Below, piece after piece: positions 16,532 through 23,935 of a DNA stretch of 64,000 nt. Within the stretch, counting starts at the first letter, position 1, and each line of letters starts with the position of its first letter. Under the pieces are notes generated by a model, which made no database searches, was not told where the DNA came from, and worked only from the letters and a program-made list of their open reading frames with translations. Origin of the DNA: Pseudomonas frederiksbergensis (GTDB lineage Bacteria; Pseudomonadota; Gammaproteobacteria; Pseudomonadales; Pseudomonadaceae); NCBI RefSeq assembly GCF_900105495.1, contig NZ_FNTF01000002.1, positions 2,889,501 to 2,953,500 of the forward strand. The letters are read 5' to 3'. The translations under genes and the position numbers were made by a program.

Positions 16532-17740
16532 ATGACATCGATGTGGCGTACGTGCGGTTGGGTTTTGTTGGGGAGTGCGCTGATTCTCGCGTTGTCCTTG
16601 GGGGTAAGACACGGCTTCGGGCTGTTTCTGGCGCCAATGAGTGCCGAATTCGGCTGGGGGCGTGAGACGTTTGCCTTCGCCATTGCCTTGCAGAACCTGA
16701 TCTGGGGCCTGGCGCAGCCCTTCACCGGCGCGCTGGCCGACCGCTTCGGCGCCGCAAAAGTGGTGTTGGTCGGCGGTGTCCTGTATGCATTGGGCCTGGT
16801 GTTCATGGGCCTGTCGGATTCGGCCGTGACCTTGTCTCTGAGTGCCGGCCTGTTGATCGGCATCGGTCTGTCCGGTACCTCGTTCTCGGTGATCCTCGGC
16901 GTGGTCGGCCGCGCAGTGCCGCCAGAGAAACGCAGCATGGGCATGGGCATTGCCAGCGCTGCCGGCTCTTTCGGTCAATTCGCCATGTTGCCCGGCACAC
17001 TGGGGTTGATCGGCTGGCTTGGCTGGTCCGCGGCATTGCTGGTGCTGGGTCTGCTGGTGGCGCTGATTGTGCCGCTGGTGAGCATGCTCAAGGACAAACC
17101 GCTGCCGGTGCTCGGTCATGAGCAAACACTGTCCGAAGCCTTGCACGAGGCCTGTTCCCATTCGGGATTCTGGCTGCTGGCGTTCGGCTTTTTTGTTTGC
17201 GGCTTCCAGGTGGTATTCATCGGCGTGCATTTGCCGGCGTATCTGGTGGATCAGCACCTCCCGGCGAGCGTCGGCACGACGGTGCTGGCGCTGATCGGGT
17301 TGTTCAATATTTTCGGGACCTACACGGCGGGCTGGCTCGGGGGCCGGATGTCCAAGCCACGTTTGCTGACTGGCCTGTATCTGCTGCGCGCAGTGGTGAT
17401 CGGGTTGTTCCTGTGGGCGCCGGTCACGACGACCACTGCTTACCTGTTCGGCATGGCGATGGGCTTTCTGTGGCTGTCGACGGTGCCCTTGACCAACGGC
17501 ACCGTGGCGACCTTGTTCGGCGTGCGAAATCTGTCCATGCTCGGTGGGATTGTTTTCCTGTTTCACCAGCTCGGATCGTTCCTCGGCGGCTGGTTGGGCG
17601 GGGTGGTGTACGACCGAACCGGGAGCTATGACTTGATCTGGCAGGTAGCGATTCTCTTGAGCCTGTTGGCCGCCGCCCTGAACTGGCCGGTGCGTGAACA
17701 GCCGGTGGCGCGCCTGCAAACACAGATGAGTGCGATATGA
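16532..17740 (+). CDS. MFS transporter, MarR-linked
   Basis: A 402-residue major facilitator with about 12 membrane segments. The first helix WVLLGSALILALSLGVRHGF leads to the loop ADRFGAAKVVLVGG between helices 2 and 3 (MFS motif A-like). A central loop runs at about 185-205. The C-terminal half starts at FWLLAFGFFVCGFQVVFIGV. The architecture resembles monocarboxylate/oxalate-formate-type MFS proteins (an RHGFG start and an internal LPAYLVDQ) rather than classical drug pumps, but the substrate is unknown. GGAG seven bases upstream supports ATG 16532. The palindrome at 16501-16516 probably controls it. Its stop overlaps the following 40-residue ORF. Confidence 0.88.
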   Translation: MTSMWRTCGWVLLGSALILALSLGVRHGFGLFLAPMSAEFGWGRETFAFAIALQNLIWGLAQPFTGALADRFGAAKVVLVGGVLYALGLVFMGLSDSAVTLSLSAGLLIGIGLSGTSFSVILGVVGRAVPPEKRSMGMGIASAAGSFGQFAMLPGTLGLIGWLGWSAALLVLGLLVALIVPLVSMLKDKPLPVLGHEQTLSEALHEACSHSGFWLLAFGFFVCGFQVVFIGVHLPAYLVDQHLPASVGTTVLALIGLFNIFGTYTAGWLGGRMSKPRLLTGLYLLRAVVIGLFLWAPVTTTTAYLFGMAMGFLWLSTVPLTNGTVATLFGVRNLSMLGGIVFLFHQLGSFLGGWLGGVVYDRTGSYDLIWQVAILLSLLAAALNWPVREQPVARLQTQMSAI

Positions 17741-17859
17741 ACAGTCTCTGGCCGCGGATTGCTGTCCTCGCTGTCTGCGCCTTGCTGCTGGCCCTGTCGT
17801 GGTGGGGCTGGCATCAGGGCGGGCTGGCGTTGATGCAACTGGGCATGGGTGCTTGCTAG
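17737..17859 (+). CDS. Small single-pass membrane peptide, 40 aa
   Basis: An ATG overlapping the MFS stop (ATGA) opens a 40-codon frame: a short N-terminus (MNSLWPR), one hydrophobic segment of about 16 residues (IAVLAVCALLLALSWW), then a Gly/Met-rich tail ending MGAC. The start-stop overlap and the plausible membrane helix argue for a real, translationally coupled gene, perhaps a partner of the transporter. I know no named family for it. It could instead be chance, as hydrophobic frames are common in GC-rich DNA. Confidence 0.55.
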   Translation: MNSLWPRIAVLAVCALLLALSWWGWHQGGLALMQLGMGAC

Positions 17860-17913
17860 CAGGATGTGAGGGCGAGTAACTTCGGTCTTGACGATTCTCA
17901 AGGATGCACCGAC

Positions 17914-18465
17914 ATGTTGAAACGTTGGCTGGCAGTTCCCGCGTTACTGGTAGCGTTTGGTGGATTGGCCCAAGCGGCCGAATGCCCGGAGCTTTTGCAA
18001 GGTTCGTTGCCCAAGCTGCGCGCCAAGGAATCCATCGACCTGTGCCAGCGCTTCGCTGGCAAACCGCTGGTGGTGGTCAATACCGCGAGCTTCTGTGGTT
18101 TCGCCCCGCAGTTCAAAAGCCTTGAGGCGCTGAATCAGCGTTACAAGGATCAGGGGCTGGAAGTAATCGGTGTTCCGTCAAACGACTTCAAGCAAGAGTC
18201 CAAGGATGGCGAAGAGACTGCCAAGGTCTGCTACGTGAACTACGGCGTGACGTTCACCATGACGGAACCGCAGAAAGTCCGCGGCAATGACGCGACGCAC
18301 TTGTTCAAGGTCATCGCCAGGCAGAGCGTCGCGCCGAAGTGGAACTTCTACAAGTACGTGGTCGATCGCCAGGGCAAGGTGATCGCCAGTTTCTCCAGCC
18401 TGACCAAGCCCGATGATCCCGAACTCATCGCGGCGGTGGAGAAGGCATTGGCCTCGCAACCCTGA
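17914..18465 (+). CDS. Periplasmic glutathione peroxidase family protein (Cys type)
   Basis: A 183-residue thiol peroxidase of the GPx family with an N-terminal signal peptide (to about AQA at 19-21), so it acts in the periplasm. The peroxidatic cysteine is Cys61 in [12 protein letters not shown], where animal enzymes have selenocysteine. The second motif [13 protein letters not shown] keeps the catalytic Gln, and the Trp/Asn motif is [10 protein letters not shown]. Such Cys-GPx enzymes generally use thioredoxin-like donors rather than glutathione; the donor here is unknown. ATG 17914 is chosen over an upstream frame because it gives the signal peptide. It ends at a strong terminator shared with the convergent porin gene. 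Confidence 0.88.
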   Translation: MLKRWLAVPALLVAFGGLAQAAECPELLQGSLPKLRAKESIDLCQRFAGKPLVVVNTASFCGFAPQFKSLEALNQRYKDQGLEVIGVPSNDFKQESKDGEETAKVCYVNYGVTFTMTEPQKVRGNDATHLFKVIARQSVAPKWNFYKYVVDRQGKVIASFSSLTKPDDPELIAAVEKALASQP

Positions 18466-18477
18466 TCGGCGCCCATT

Positions 18478-18516
18478 AAAAAGCCCCGCCTCTGCACAAG
18501 AGAGCGGGGCTTTTTC
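18478..18516. terminator. Bidirectional intrinsic terminator
   Basis: AAAAAGCCCCGC pairs with GCGGGGCTTTTT across a loop of about 14 bases, with A- and T-runs on both sides. It sits between the convergent peroxidase (+) and FadL-type porin (-) genes and can stop transcription from either side. Confidence 0.92.
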
Positions 18517-18554
18517 AATTCAGGCGGCCAGAGATTCAGGCTCGCCGTGAATCA

Positions 18555-19817
18555 TCAGAAGCGGTAGGTCGCGCCAACACCGAAACCGTTTGCATAGTTT
18601 TCATACTCTGCGCTGTAGTTCTGACGGCCGTTGCTGTTGTTGACCTTGACCGACTCTTCGCGCAGGTACGAATACGCTACGTCGATGGTCAGGTCGTCGG
18701 TTGGGCTCCAGCCAGCGCCCAGGCTGAAAATCTTGCGATCGCCGGTCGGGATGCGTGGGGAACGGTTTTCGTTATTGGTCGGCGACTGGTCAACCGACAG
18801 GCCGGTACGCAGCACCCACTGTTTGTTCAGCTGGTACGAAGCACCGATGGCGTGAGCCCAGGTGTCGTGCCAGTTCTGTTCTTCGGTGATGGTGCCAAAA
18901 CCACGTGCGGCCAGGGCGGCAGGAACGCCTTCGTTATCGACGGAGATCTCTTTCAGGCGGCTCCAGCGAGTCCAGGTGCTGCCTGCGTAGAGGGTCCACT
19001 GGTCGTTCAACTGGTGAGTGACCGAGAAGTCCACCGACTCAGGCGTGGTGATGTCCAGCGAAGCGTCGAACTTCTGGTTCCCCAGTGGGCCGAGCACGGC
19101 ATAGTTGACCTTGGTGTCACCTTCGAGCTTGTACTTCACTTTCGAGTGATAGGTCAGGCCGAGGCGAGTGCTTTCTAGGGCTTGAACCATGATGCCGATG
19201 TTGTAACCCAGCGCGGTGTCGTCACCCTCGATCTTGACGGTGCCGTCTGCGGCGCGAGGGTTCAGCGACAGGTTCGATTCCAGCGTACCGTCAATGCGGT
19301 TGATGGTCGGACCGAAACCGATCGACACCTTGTCGTTGAAGGCGTAGCTGACAGTTGGCTGAAGAGTCACGATGGTGACTTCGCTCTTGCTGCCGAAGTA
19401 TTTGCCGGCGAAGCCGTTCTCGTAGTCGGTCACCAGGCCGAACGGAGCGTAGACGCCGAAACCGACTGCCCACTGGTCATCGATTGGCTTGACGTAGTAA
19501 CCCATGGGCACGCCCATGAAAGGGACCATGTCACCTTTGTTGGTACCGCTATTCGGGCTGGAGCTCGCATCGCTGATATCAGCGTGCGCGTCGATGAATG
19601 CAACACCACCGGTTACTTGTTCGCGCTTGAGGCGAGACATGCCGGCAGGGTTGCCAAAAACTGTGGATGCGTCGTCGGCAGCTGAAGATCGCCCGGCAAA
19701 ACCTGTCCCCATCCCGCTGATGCTTTGTTCGTTGAGGGCAAAACCACTGGCGAAGATTTGGGTGGATGCCATGGCAACGGCGAGGCTAATGGTGGTTTTG
19801 AGCATTACTTTTTTCAT
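18555..19817 (-). CDS. Outer membrane transport protein, OmpP1/FadL/TodX family
   Basis: A 420-residue outer-membrane beta-barrel for uptake of hydrophobic molecules such as long-chain fatty acids. The signal peptide ends near FASG. The mature N-terminus, FALNEQSISGMGTGFAGRSS, followed by VFGNPAGMSRL, is the family plug/hatch signature. Alternating beta-strand patterns continue to the terminal ...VGATYRF, whose final Phe is the usual barrel-assembly signal. AGGAG on its strand nine bases upstream supports ATG 19817. The substrate may be fatty acids or aromatic hydrocarbons; sequence alone cannot decide. Confidence 0.93.
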   Translation of the reverse strand: MKKVMLKTTISLAVAMASTQIFASGFALNEQSISGMGTGFAGRSSAADDASTVFGNPAGMSRLKREQVTGGVAFIDAHADISDASSSPNSGTNKGDMVPFMGVPMGYYVKPIDDQWAVGFGVYAPFGLVTDYENGFAGKYFGSKSEVTIVTLQPTVSYAFNDKVSIGFGPTINRIDGTLESNLSLNPRAADGTVKIEGDDTALGYNIGIMVQALESTRLGLTYHSKVKYKLEGDTKVNYAVLGPLGNQKFDASLDITTPESVDFSVTHQLNDQWTLYAGSTWTRWSRLKEISVDNEGVPAALAARGFGTITEEQNWHDTWAHAIGASYQLNKQWVLRTGLSVDQSPTNNENRSPRIPTGDRKIFSLGAGWSPTDDLTIDVAYSYLREESVKVNNSNGRQNYSAEYENYANGFGVGATYRF

Positions 19818-19962
19818 TATTAGAACTCCTGGTGATCACCGGGGCGAAAATTACCAACATTTTCGTCCCAGCGCCATAGGCTGTATCGCTTGATTTAGAG
19901 CGGTTTTGTAGGACAATCCGACCAAAATCGCAGCAGTTGAGCGATCTTGTGGAAACAGTCGA

Positions 19963-20445
19963 TCAGCAGGCGACCTGATTCAGCGGTGAAACACAGGTTT
20001 GCCAAGCGCAGGTGAAGTCTCTCAGGCGTCCTTGAGGCTGGAAGGTCTGGCGCCAGATGCGCGCCATTCCCAGTAGGTCGTCTGCTTCGGGGAGGGGGGT
20101 GTTCTGTTCTTCTACCAGCAGCCAGGCGATGGCTGTGGCGTAACGCAGGTTGACGGTCAACTCGAGATGCGGGCCACTGAGGAACGCATGTTGGCTGGCC
20201 AGGCCGCGAACCAGGCTTGCGCGTTCGGGATCAAGTGCCAGGTAGTGGTCCCAAAGTGCCTGGTGGCGGGGTTCGGCGATTCGGTACAAGCCGTGTCCAC
20301 GGCGGTCATGCAGGGCAGTTCCAAGGGCTGACTGGCTGGCGGCAACACCCAACAGCAGGGATTCGGCAGTTGCGCTATGGCGCCCGAGATAAATCAAGGT
20401 CGGGCGGATCACATAACGGCACAGTTCGCTGGCAGCGATACCCAT
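19963..20445 (-). CDS. Conserved protein with lysozyme/transglycosylase-like pattern, 160 aa
   Basis: No firm family. The stretch LLLGVAASQSALGTALHD ... GHGLYRIAEPRHQALWDHYL follows the spacing of soluble lytic transglycosylase-like domains and of some phage-borne relatives, which read roughly A-x-E-S ... G-L-x-Q-I-x-P. Here the position of the catalytic Glu seems to be Gln or Ser (ASQSALG). The protein may therefore be an inactive relative or only superficially similar. The later LRYATAIAWLLVEEQ and MARIWRQTF helices also fit a small all-alpha lysozyme fold. There is no signal peptide. GAGGG just upstream on its strand supports ATG 20445. No other phage genes are adjacent. Confidence 0.6.
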   Translation of the reverse strand: MGIAASELCRYVIRPTLIYLGRHSATAESLLLGVAASQSALGTALHDRRGHGLYRIAEPRHQALWDHYLALDPERASLVRGLASQHAFLSGPHLELTVNLRYATAIAWLLVEEQNTPLPEADDLLGMARIWRQTFQPQGRLRDFTCAWQTCVSPLNQVAC

Positions 20446-20663
20446 AAAACCCTCGAAACATGAAATGGTCGGCGATACCTGAAGGCCTTGGCAGCGGTGA
20501 ATCGACTCAGGCTCGCCGGAAGCGGCTCAAGCCGCTTGAGTTGAAGTGTAGTGTCATATTCGCGCCGTAAAGGCCTGTTTTTAAAATATTTCCGGCCGCG
20601 AGTTATAACCGTTATATCGGTTTGTACTTAGGCGGCAGCGGCGAAAAGAGAAATATCAGGCAA

Positions 20664-20697
20664 TAAAAAGCCCCGCTTTTTAAGCGAGGCTTTTGAG
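20664..20697. terminator. Intrinsic terminator of the 76-aa gene
   Basis: AAAAGCCCCGCTT and AAGCGAGGCTTTT pair with one mismatch; A- and T-runs flank both sides. On the minus strand it lies just after the stop of the gene at 20719-20949. Confidence 0.82.
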
Positions 20698-20718
20698 GTT
20701 TTCAGTCTTTCTGGCGTA

Positions 20719-20949
20719 TCAGGCAACCAGTGCCTGACGGGTACGCTCGATCACGGCCTGCAGCGGCTCGGCGCTGGAGTATTGATCGGGGTACAGGCGT
20801 TCGCTGTGACGAGCGATGCCGTGTTCGTTGACCAGAGTGAAGCTGAAGCAGCCTTTGCGAGCAGCCATGATCAGGCAGTTCATTGGTGCAAAAGCGTTGG
20901 TTAGGGTGCGAATGGCATCCTGGGTGTGGATTTGAGTAGACATAGTCAT
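20719..20949 (-). CDS. Small conserved Pseudomonas protein, 76 aa
   Basis: A 76-residue soluble protein: TLTNAFAPMNCLIMAARKGCFSFTLVNEHGIARHSERLYPDQYS..., ending in a helix (LQAVIERTRQALVA). The pattern (helix, A-F-x-P-x-x-C, short beta strands with a charged turn, C-terminal helix) resembles the short Pseudomonas-restricted families DUF1652/DUF3509. I cannot assign it to one of them with certainty and no function is known. AGGAA on its strand seven bases upstream favours ATG 20949 over ATG 20943. It has its own terminator, so it is probably monocistronic. Confidence 0.7.
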   Translation of the reverse strand: MTMSTQIHTQDAIRTLTNAFAPMNCLIMAARKGCFSFTLVNEHGIARHSERLYPDQYSSAEPLQAVIERTRQALVA

Positions 20950-21942
20950 TGGGTGTTCCTACAAGCGACACGGATAAGAACCGTGCAAAGTTAAAACGTT
21001 CCAGTGACGACGACCACCATTGGTCGAACGAAGAACCCGACTGGAACAAAGCAGCCAGTTTGAAGCGCTGATAAATTGGCGCGCTTGGGCTGGCAGGTAG
21101 GTACTTAGGAGGGCAGGCAACACATCAAGGGCAAAGGTTCTGGGCCCGGGGTGAAGATCCTGATCAATTTGCAGGTTGGTTCGGTCAGAGTAAGTGAGCT
21201 TCGCAACACCCTTTGCTTTCGATTCAAAGGCAGTGTTGACGCAAGGTTTACCTGGAAACCATCGAGGTGGTCGATCCCGCTTTGTCGGTAGAGGCTTCCG
21301 TTGGGAAGGCTGACCGGGGGGATTTGTTCGACCAGAATTGACTTTCAGCTTGGTACTAACGCCGCGGATACTAACGGATTGAATGCCTGAAGGGAAGCGT
21401 GTTGGCAAAAAAGTTCTTTGAACGCCCCCATTCAACGTTCGGATTGGCGCTCGGACAAGGCTCTTGAATCGCTGACGCGCCCTGTAATAGCACAAATTCC
21501 GACCATTGGTAGTCGCGGCTCATCGGCCCAGGACCAGTCTGGATCGTGGGTTTGCCAAGGTTTATCCCCAGCCGCAGGCAAAAAATGCGCCGAAAAAGCG
21601 CATCGATATAACTGCCTCGAAGGGACTTGTGCACATAAGTTGCGAAGAGTGTCACGCCGCTGTCATCTTCCCTTCAAACGCAGTGGGTGCCTGTAACCAA
21701 AATTTAAGTCAATGAAAAACATCGCTTTTTTTTACTGGTGAAAAAATCGTCAGTTTGACTGCGAGCCCCATTCCATAGGGCTTTGCGAGAGTTCAAGGGC
21801 GGTTGTCCACTGAGTTATCCACAGCTTCTGTGGATTGTCCCGAGCGCTTGCTCTAGGACGGGCGTGCCGGGTTTTTTTGGGCTTTACCTGTAAGAAAAAA
21901 AGAGTAGAGTGGCGCGCCTTCCGATCTGCCCCACAGTGCTTT
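20950..21942. other. Unassigned interval of about 1 kb with DnaA-box-like palindrome
   Basis: No coding region here is convincing. Frames of 70-180 codons exist on both strands but have odd composition, no clear ribosome sites and no recognised motifs. GC falls toward the right end, with T- and A-runs at about 21725-21740 and 21890-21905. TTATCCACA, the textbook DnaA box, is at 21815-21823, within a perfect inverted repeat ATCCACAG-CTT-CTGTGGAT (21817-21835). A related TTGTCCACT is at 21803. It may hold promoters or a long untranslated leader for either flanking gene, or an untranslated RNA. Confidence 0.6.
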
Positions 21943-22266
21943 ATGAAGTTTCGCTCAGTATCAGTCTCTGCAACCTCCACACCCTCCGGCATCACCCCGC
22001 CTAAACGCTTTTCGATGCGTGTGGCCGAGTGGCTGCTGGACAGCCCGCGTCTGGGCGAAAACCCCAATGTCAAACACCTCGCCGGACGTTTGCTCAAGCA
22101 GCCAGCCCGTGAAGGGGTCGTGGCCGCGCAAAGCCGCCTCGGTCTGCTGATGTGCCGTGAATGCGGGAATGCCCGGGATCGTCGTATCGGCCAGGACCTT
22201 CTGCGTTCGGCCGCGCGGGCAGGGGATCGACGCGCCCAGCAGGAACTGGGGCTGATCGAAGACTGA
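21943..22266 (+). CDS. Small Sel1-like repeat protein, 107 aa
   Basis: A 107-residue protein. Its second half looks like one or two Sel1-type helical repeats: LAGRLLKQPAREGVVAAQSRLGLLMCRE, then GQDLLRSAARAGDRRAQQELGLIED, with the A-x-x-G-x-x-x-A-Q spacing. Such repeats serve protein-protein contacts; the partner is unknown. The N-terminal 25 residues are Ser/Thr/Pro-rich. ATG 21943 is chosen, although no strong ribosome site is visible and the frame is open to 21835. It lies 61 bases upstream of rmuC and may be cotranscribed with it. Confidence 0.75.
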   Translation: MKFRSVSVSATSTPSGITPPKRFSMRVAEWLLDSPRLGENPNVKHLAGRLLKQPAREGVVAAQSRLGLLMCRECGNARDRRIGQDLLRSAARAGDRRAQQELGLIED

Positions 22267-22327
22267 GCTGTCCAAGACCTGACGCCTTGGTTAACCTTCA
22301 AGCTTTATTTCATTGGCAGGAGTGGCT

Positions 22328-23806
22328 ATGGCTATGGACTTGACCAGCGCATTGCTCGGTCTGGCGGGCGCTGCGCTGCCGTTACTGGTACTGGCCTGGC
22401 AACTTCAGCGGCGAGCGAACGCCACGCAGTCAGAGGCTGCGCTGCTGGAAGAGCGTCTGGCCATGGCCCTACTGGCTCAGGATGGATTGAACGCCCAACT
22501 CGAAGCCTGTCGCGATGAAATCGGTGATCTGGGCCAGGCCAACGCCGCCAAACAGGCAGACCTGGCCGCCGTACGCCGTGAAGTCGAACTGCTGCAGATC
22601 GAACGTGACGACGCACGCGACGCCGCCCACGCCTGGAATCTGGAACGCGCCGGCAAAGAGGCTGAGTTGCGCCGTCTGGCCGCCCAGGCCGCTTCGCTCA
22701 ACGCCGAGCTACGCGAGCAGCAGGAAAGCCATCAGCAGCGCCTCAATGACCTGCAGGGCTCACGAGACGAGCTGCGAGCGCAGTTCGCGGAGCTGGCCGG
22801 CAAAATCTTCGACGAACGCGAGCAGCGTTTTGCCGAAACCAGTCAACAACGCCTCGGTCAGTTGCTCGATCCGTTGAAGGAACGTATTCAGTCCTTCGAA
22901 AAACGCGTCGAAGAAAGTTATCAGGCAGAAGCCCGCGAACGTTTTTCCCTGGCCAAGGAACTGGAGCGGCTGCAACAACTGAACCTGCGCCTGAGCGACG
23001 AAGCCACCAACCTGACCCGCGCCTTGAAAGGGCAGAAAACCCAAGGTAACTGGGGTGAGCTGATTCTTGAGCGGGTGCTTGAACACGCGGGCCTGGAGAA
23101 GGGGCGCGAGTACCAGACCCAGGTCAACCTCAAGGGGCCGGACGGTGAGCGTTTCCAGCCGGACGTGATCATTTATCTGCCGGGCGACAAGCAGGTGGTG
23201 GTCGACTCCAAGGTCAGCCTCACGGCCTATCAGCAATACGTCGCGGCCGAAGACGATGCGATCGGCCAGATCGCCATCAAGCAGCACGTGCTGTCCTTGC
23301 GCACTCACGTCAAAGGGCTGGCCGGCAAGGATTACAAGCGTCTCGACGGTTTGCACAGCCTGGATTTCGTCCTGCTTTTCGTACCGATCGAAGCGGCGTT
23401 TTCCGCCGCGTTGCAGGCTGAACCGACACTGTTTCAGGAGGCCTTCGATCGCAACATCGTCATTGTCAGCCCGACCACTTTGCTGGCGACCCTGCGCGTC
23501 ATCGACAGCCTGTGGAAGCAGGAGCGCCAGAGCCAAAACGCCCGGGAAATCGCCGAGCGGGCCGGGTGGCTGTACGACAAGTTCGTGTTGTTCATCCAGG
23601 ATCTGGATGAAGTCGGCAATCGCTTACAGCAACTGGATAAAGCCTACAGCTCGGCGCGCAATAAGCTGACAGAAGGCCGCGGCAATCTGGTCAGTCGCGC
23701 CGAGCAACTCAAGTTGCTTGGCGCGCGGGCGAGCAAGAGCTTGCCGGCAGACTTGCTGGAGCGGGCGATGACCGACGTGGATGGGTTGGCCGAATTGCCG
23801 GAGTAA
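22328..23806 (+). CDS. rmuC: DNA recombination protein RmuC
   Basis: A 492-residue protein. One N-terminal membrane anchor (LLGLAGAALPLLVLAWQL) is followed by a long coiled coil at about 30-210, rich in Glu, Gln, Arg and Leu. The RmuC nuclease-like domain follows at about 215-420, with the family motifs GNWGELILERVLEHAGL, DVIIYLPGDKQVVVDSKVSL and FVPIEAAF. In E. coli rmuC mutations alter inversion rates at short inverted repeats, which is relevant in a genome full of REP palindromes. GGAG five bases upstream favours ATG 22328; a TTG at 22313 and an ATG at 22334 are alternatives. A different palindromic repeat follows the stop. Confidence 0.94.
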   Translation: MAMDLTSALLGLAGAALPLLVLAWQLQRRANATQSEAALLEERLAMALLAQDGLNAQLEACRDEIGDLGQANAAKQADLAAVRREVELLQIERDDARDAAHAWNLERAGKEAELRRLAAQAASLNAELREQQESHQQRLNDLQGSRDELRAQFAELAGKIFDEREQRFAETSQQRLGQLLDPLKERIQSFEKRVEESYQAEARERFSLAKELERLQQLNLRLSDEATNLTRALKGQKTQGNWGELILERVLEHAGLEKGREYQTQVNLKGPDGERFQPDVIIYLPGDKQVVVDSKVSLTAYQQYVAAEDDAIGQIAIKQHVLSLRTHVKGLAGKDYKRLDGLHSLDFVLLFVPIEAAFSAALQAEPTLFQEAFDRNIVIVSPTTLLATLRVIDSLWKQERQSQNAREIAERAGWLYDKFVLFIQDLDEVGNRLQQLDKAYSSARNKLTEGRGNLVSRAEQLKLLGARASKSLPADLLERAMTDVDGLAELPE

Positions 23807-23808
23807 AT

Positions 23809-23921
23809 GATCGTTCCCACGCTCCGCGTAGGAATGTGTCCAGTGACGCTCTGCGTCACAGCTACCGAAGCGGACGCGGAGCGTCCGTGGCTGCATTCCC
23901 ACGCAGAGCGTGGGAACGATC
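23809..23921. repeat. Composite palindromic repeat, GATCGTTCCCACGC family
   Basis: GATCGTTCCCACGCTCCGCG at the left is inverted as GCAGAGCGTGGGAACGATC ending at 23921. Inner palindromes are GACGCTCTGCGTC and a GGACGCGGAGCGTCC-like arm. It is a distinct family from the GTGGGAGCG REPs. It lies between rmuC and the convergent kinase gene and could act as a bidirectional mRNA end. Confidence 0.88.
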
Positions 23922-23935
23922 TGAAACCTGCCGCG

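Noticed and set aside
20959..21495. A 178-codon minus frame in the 1 kb gap
   Set aside because: No motif, odd composition (Arg/Ser/Pro/Thr-rich), and its start is not supported by a ribosome site; noted as unexplained interval only.
21506..21715. A 69-codon plus frame ending with a CEEC cysteine pair
   Set aside because: It starts at a TTG without a ribosome site and has no recognised relatives; too weak to call.
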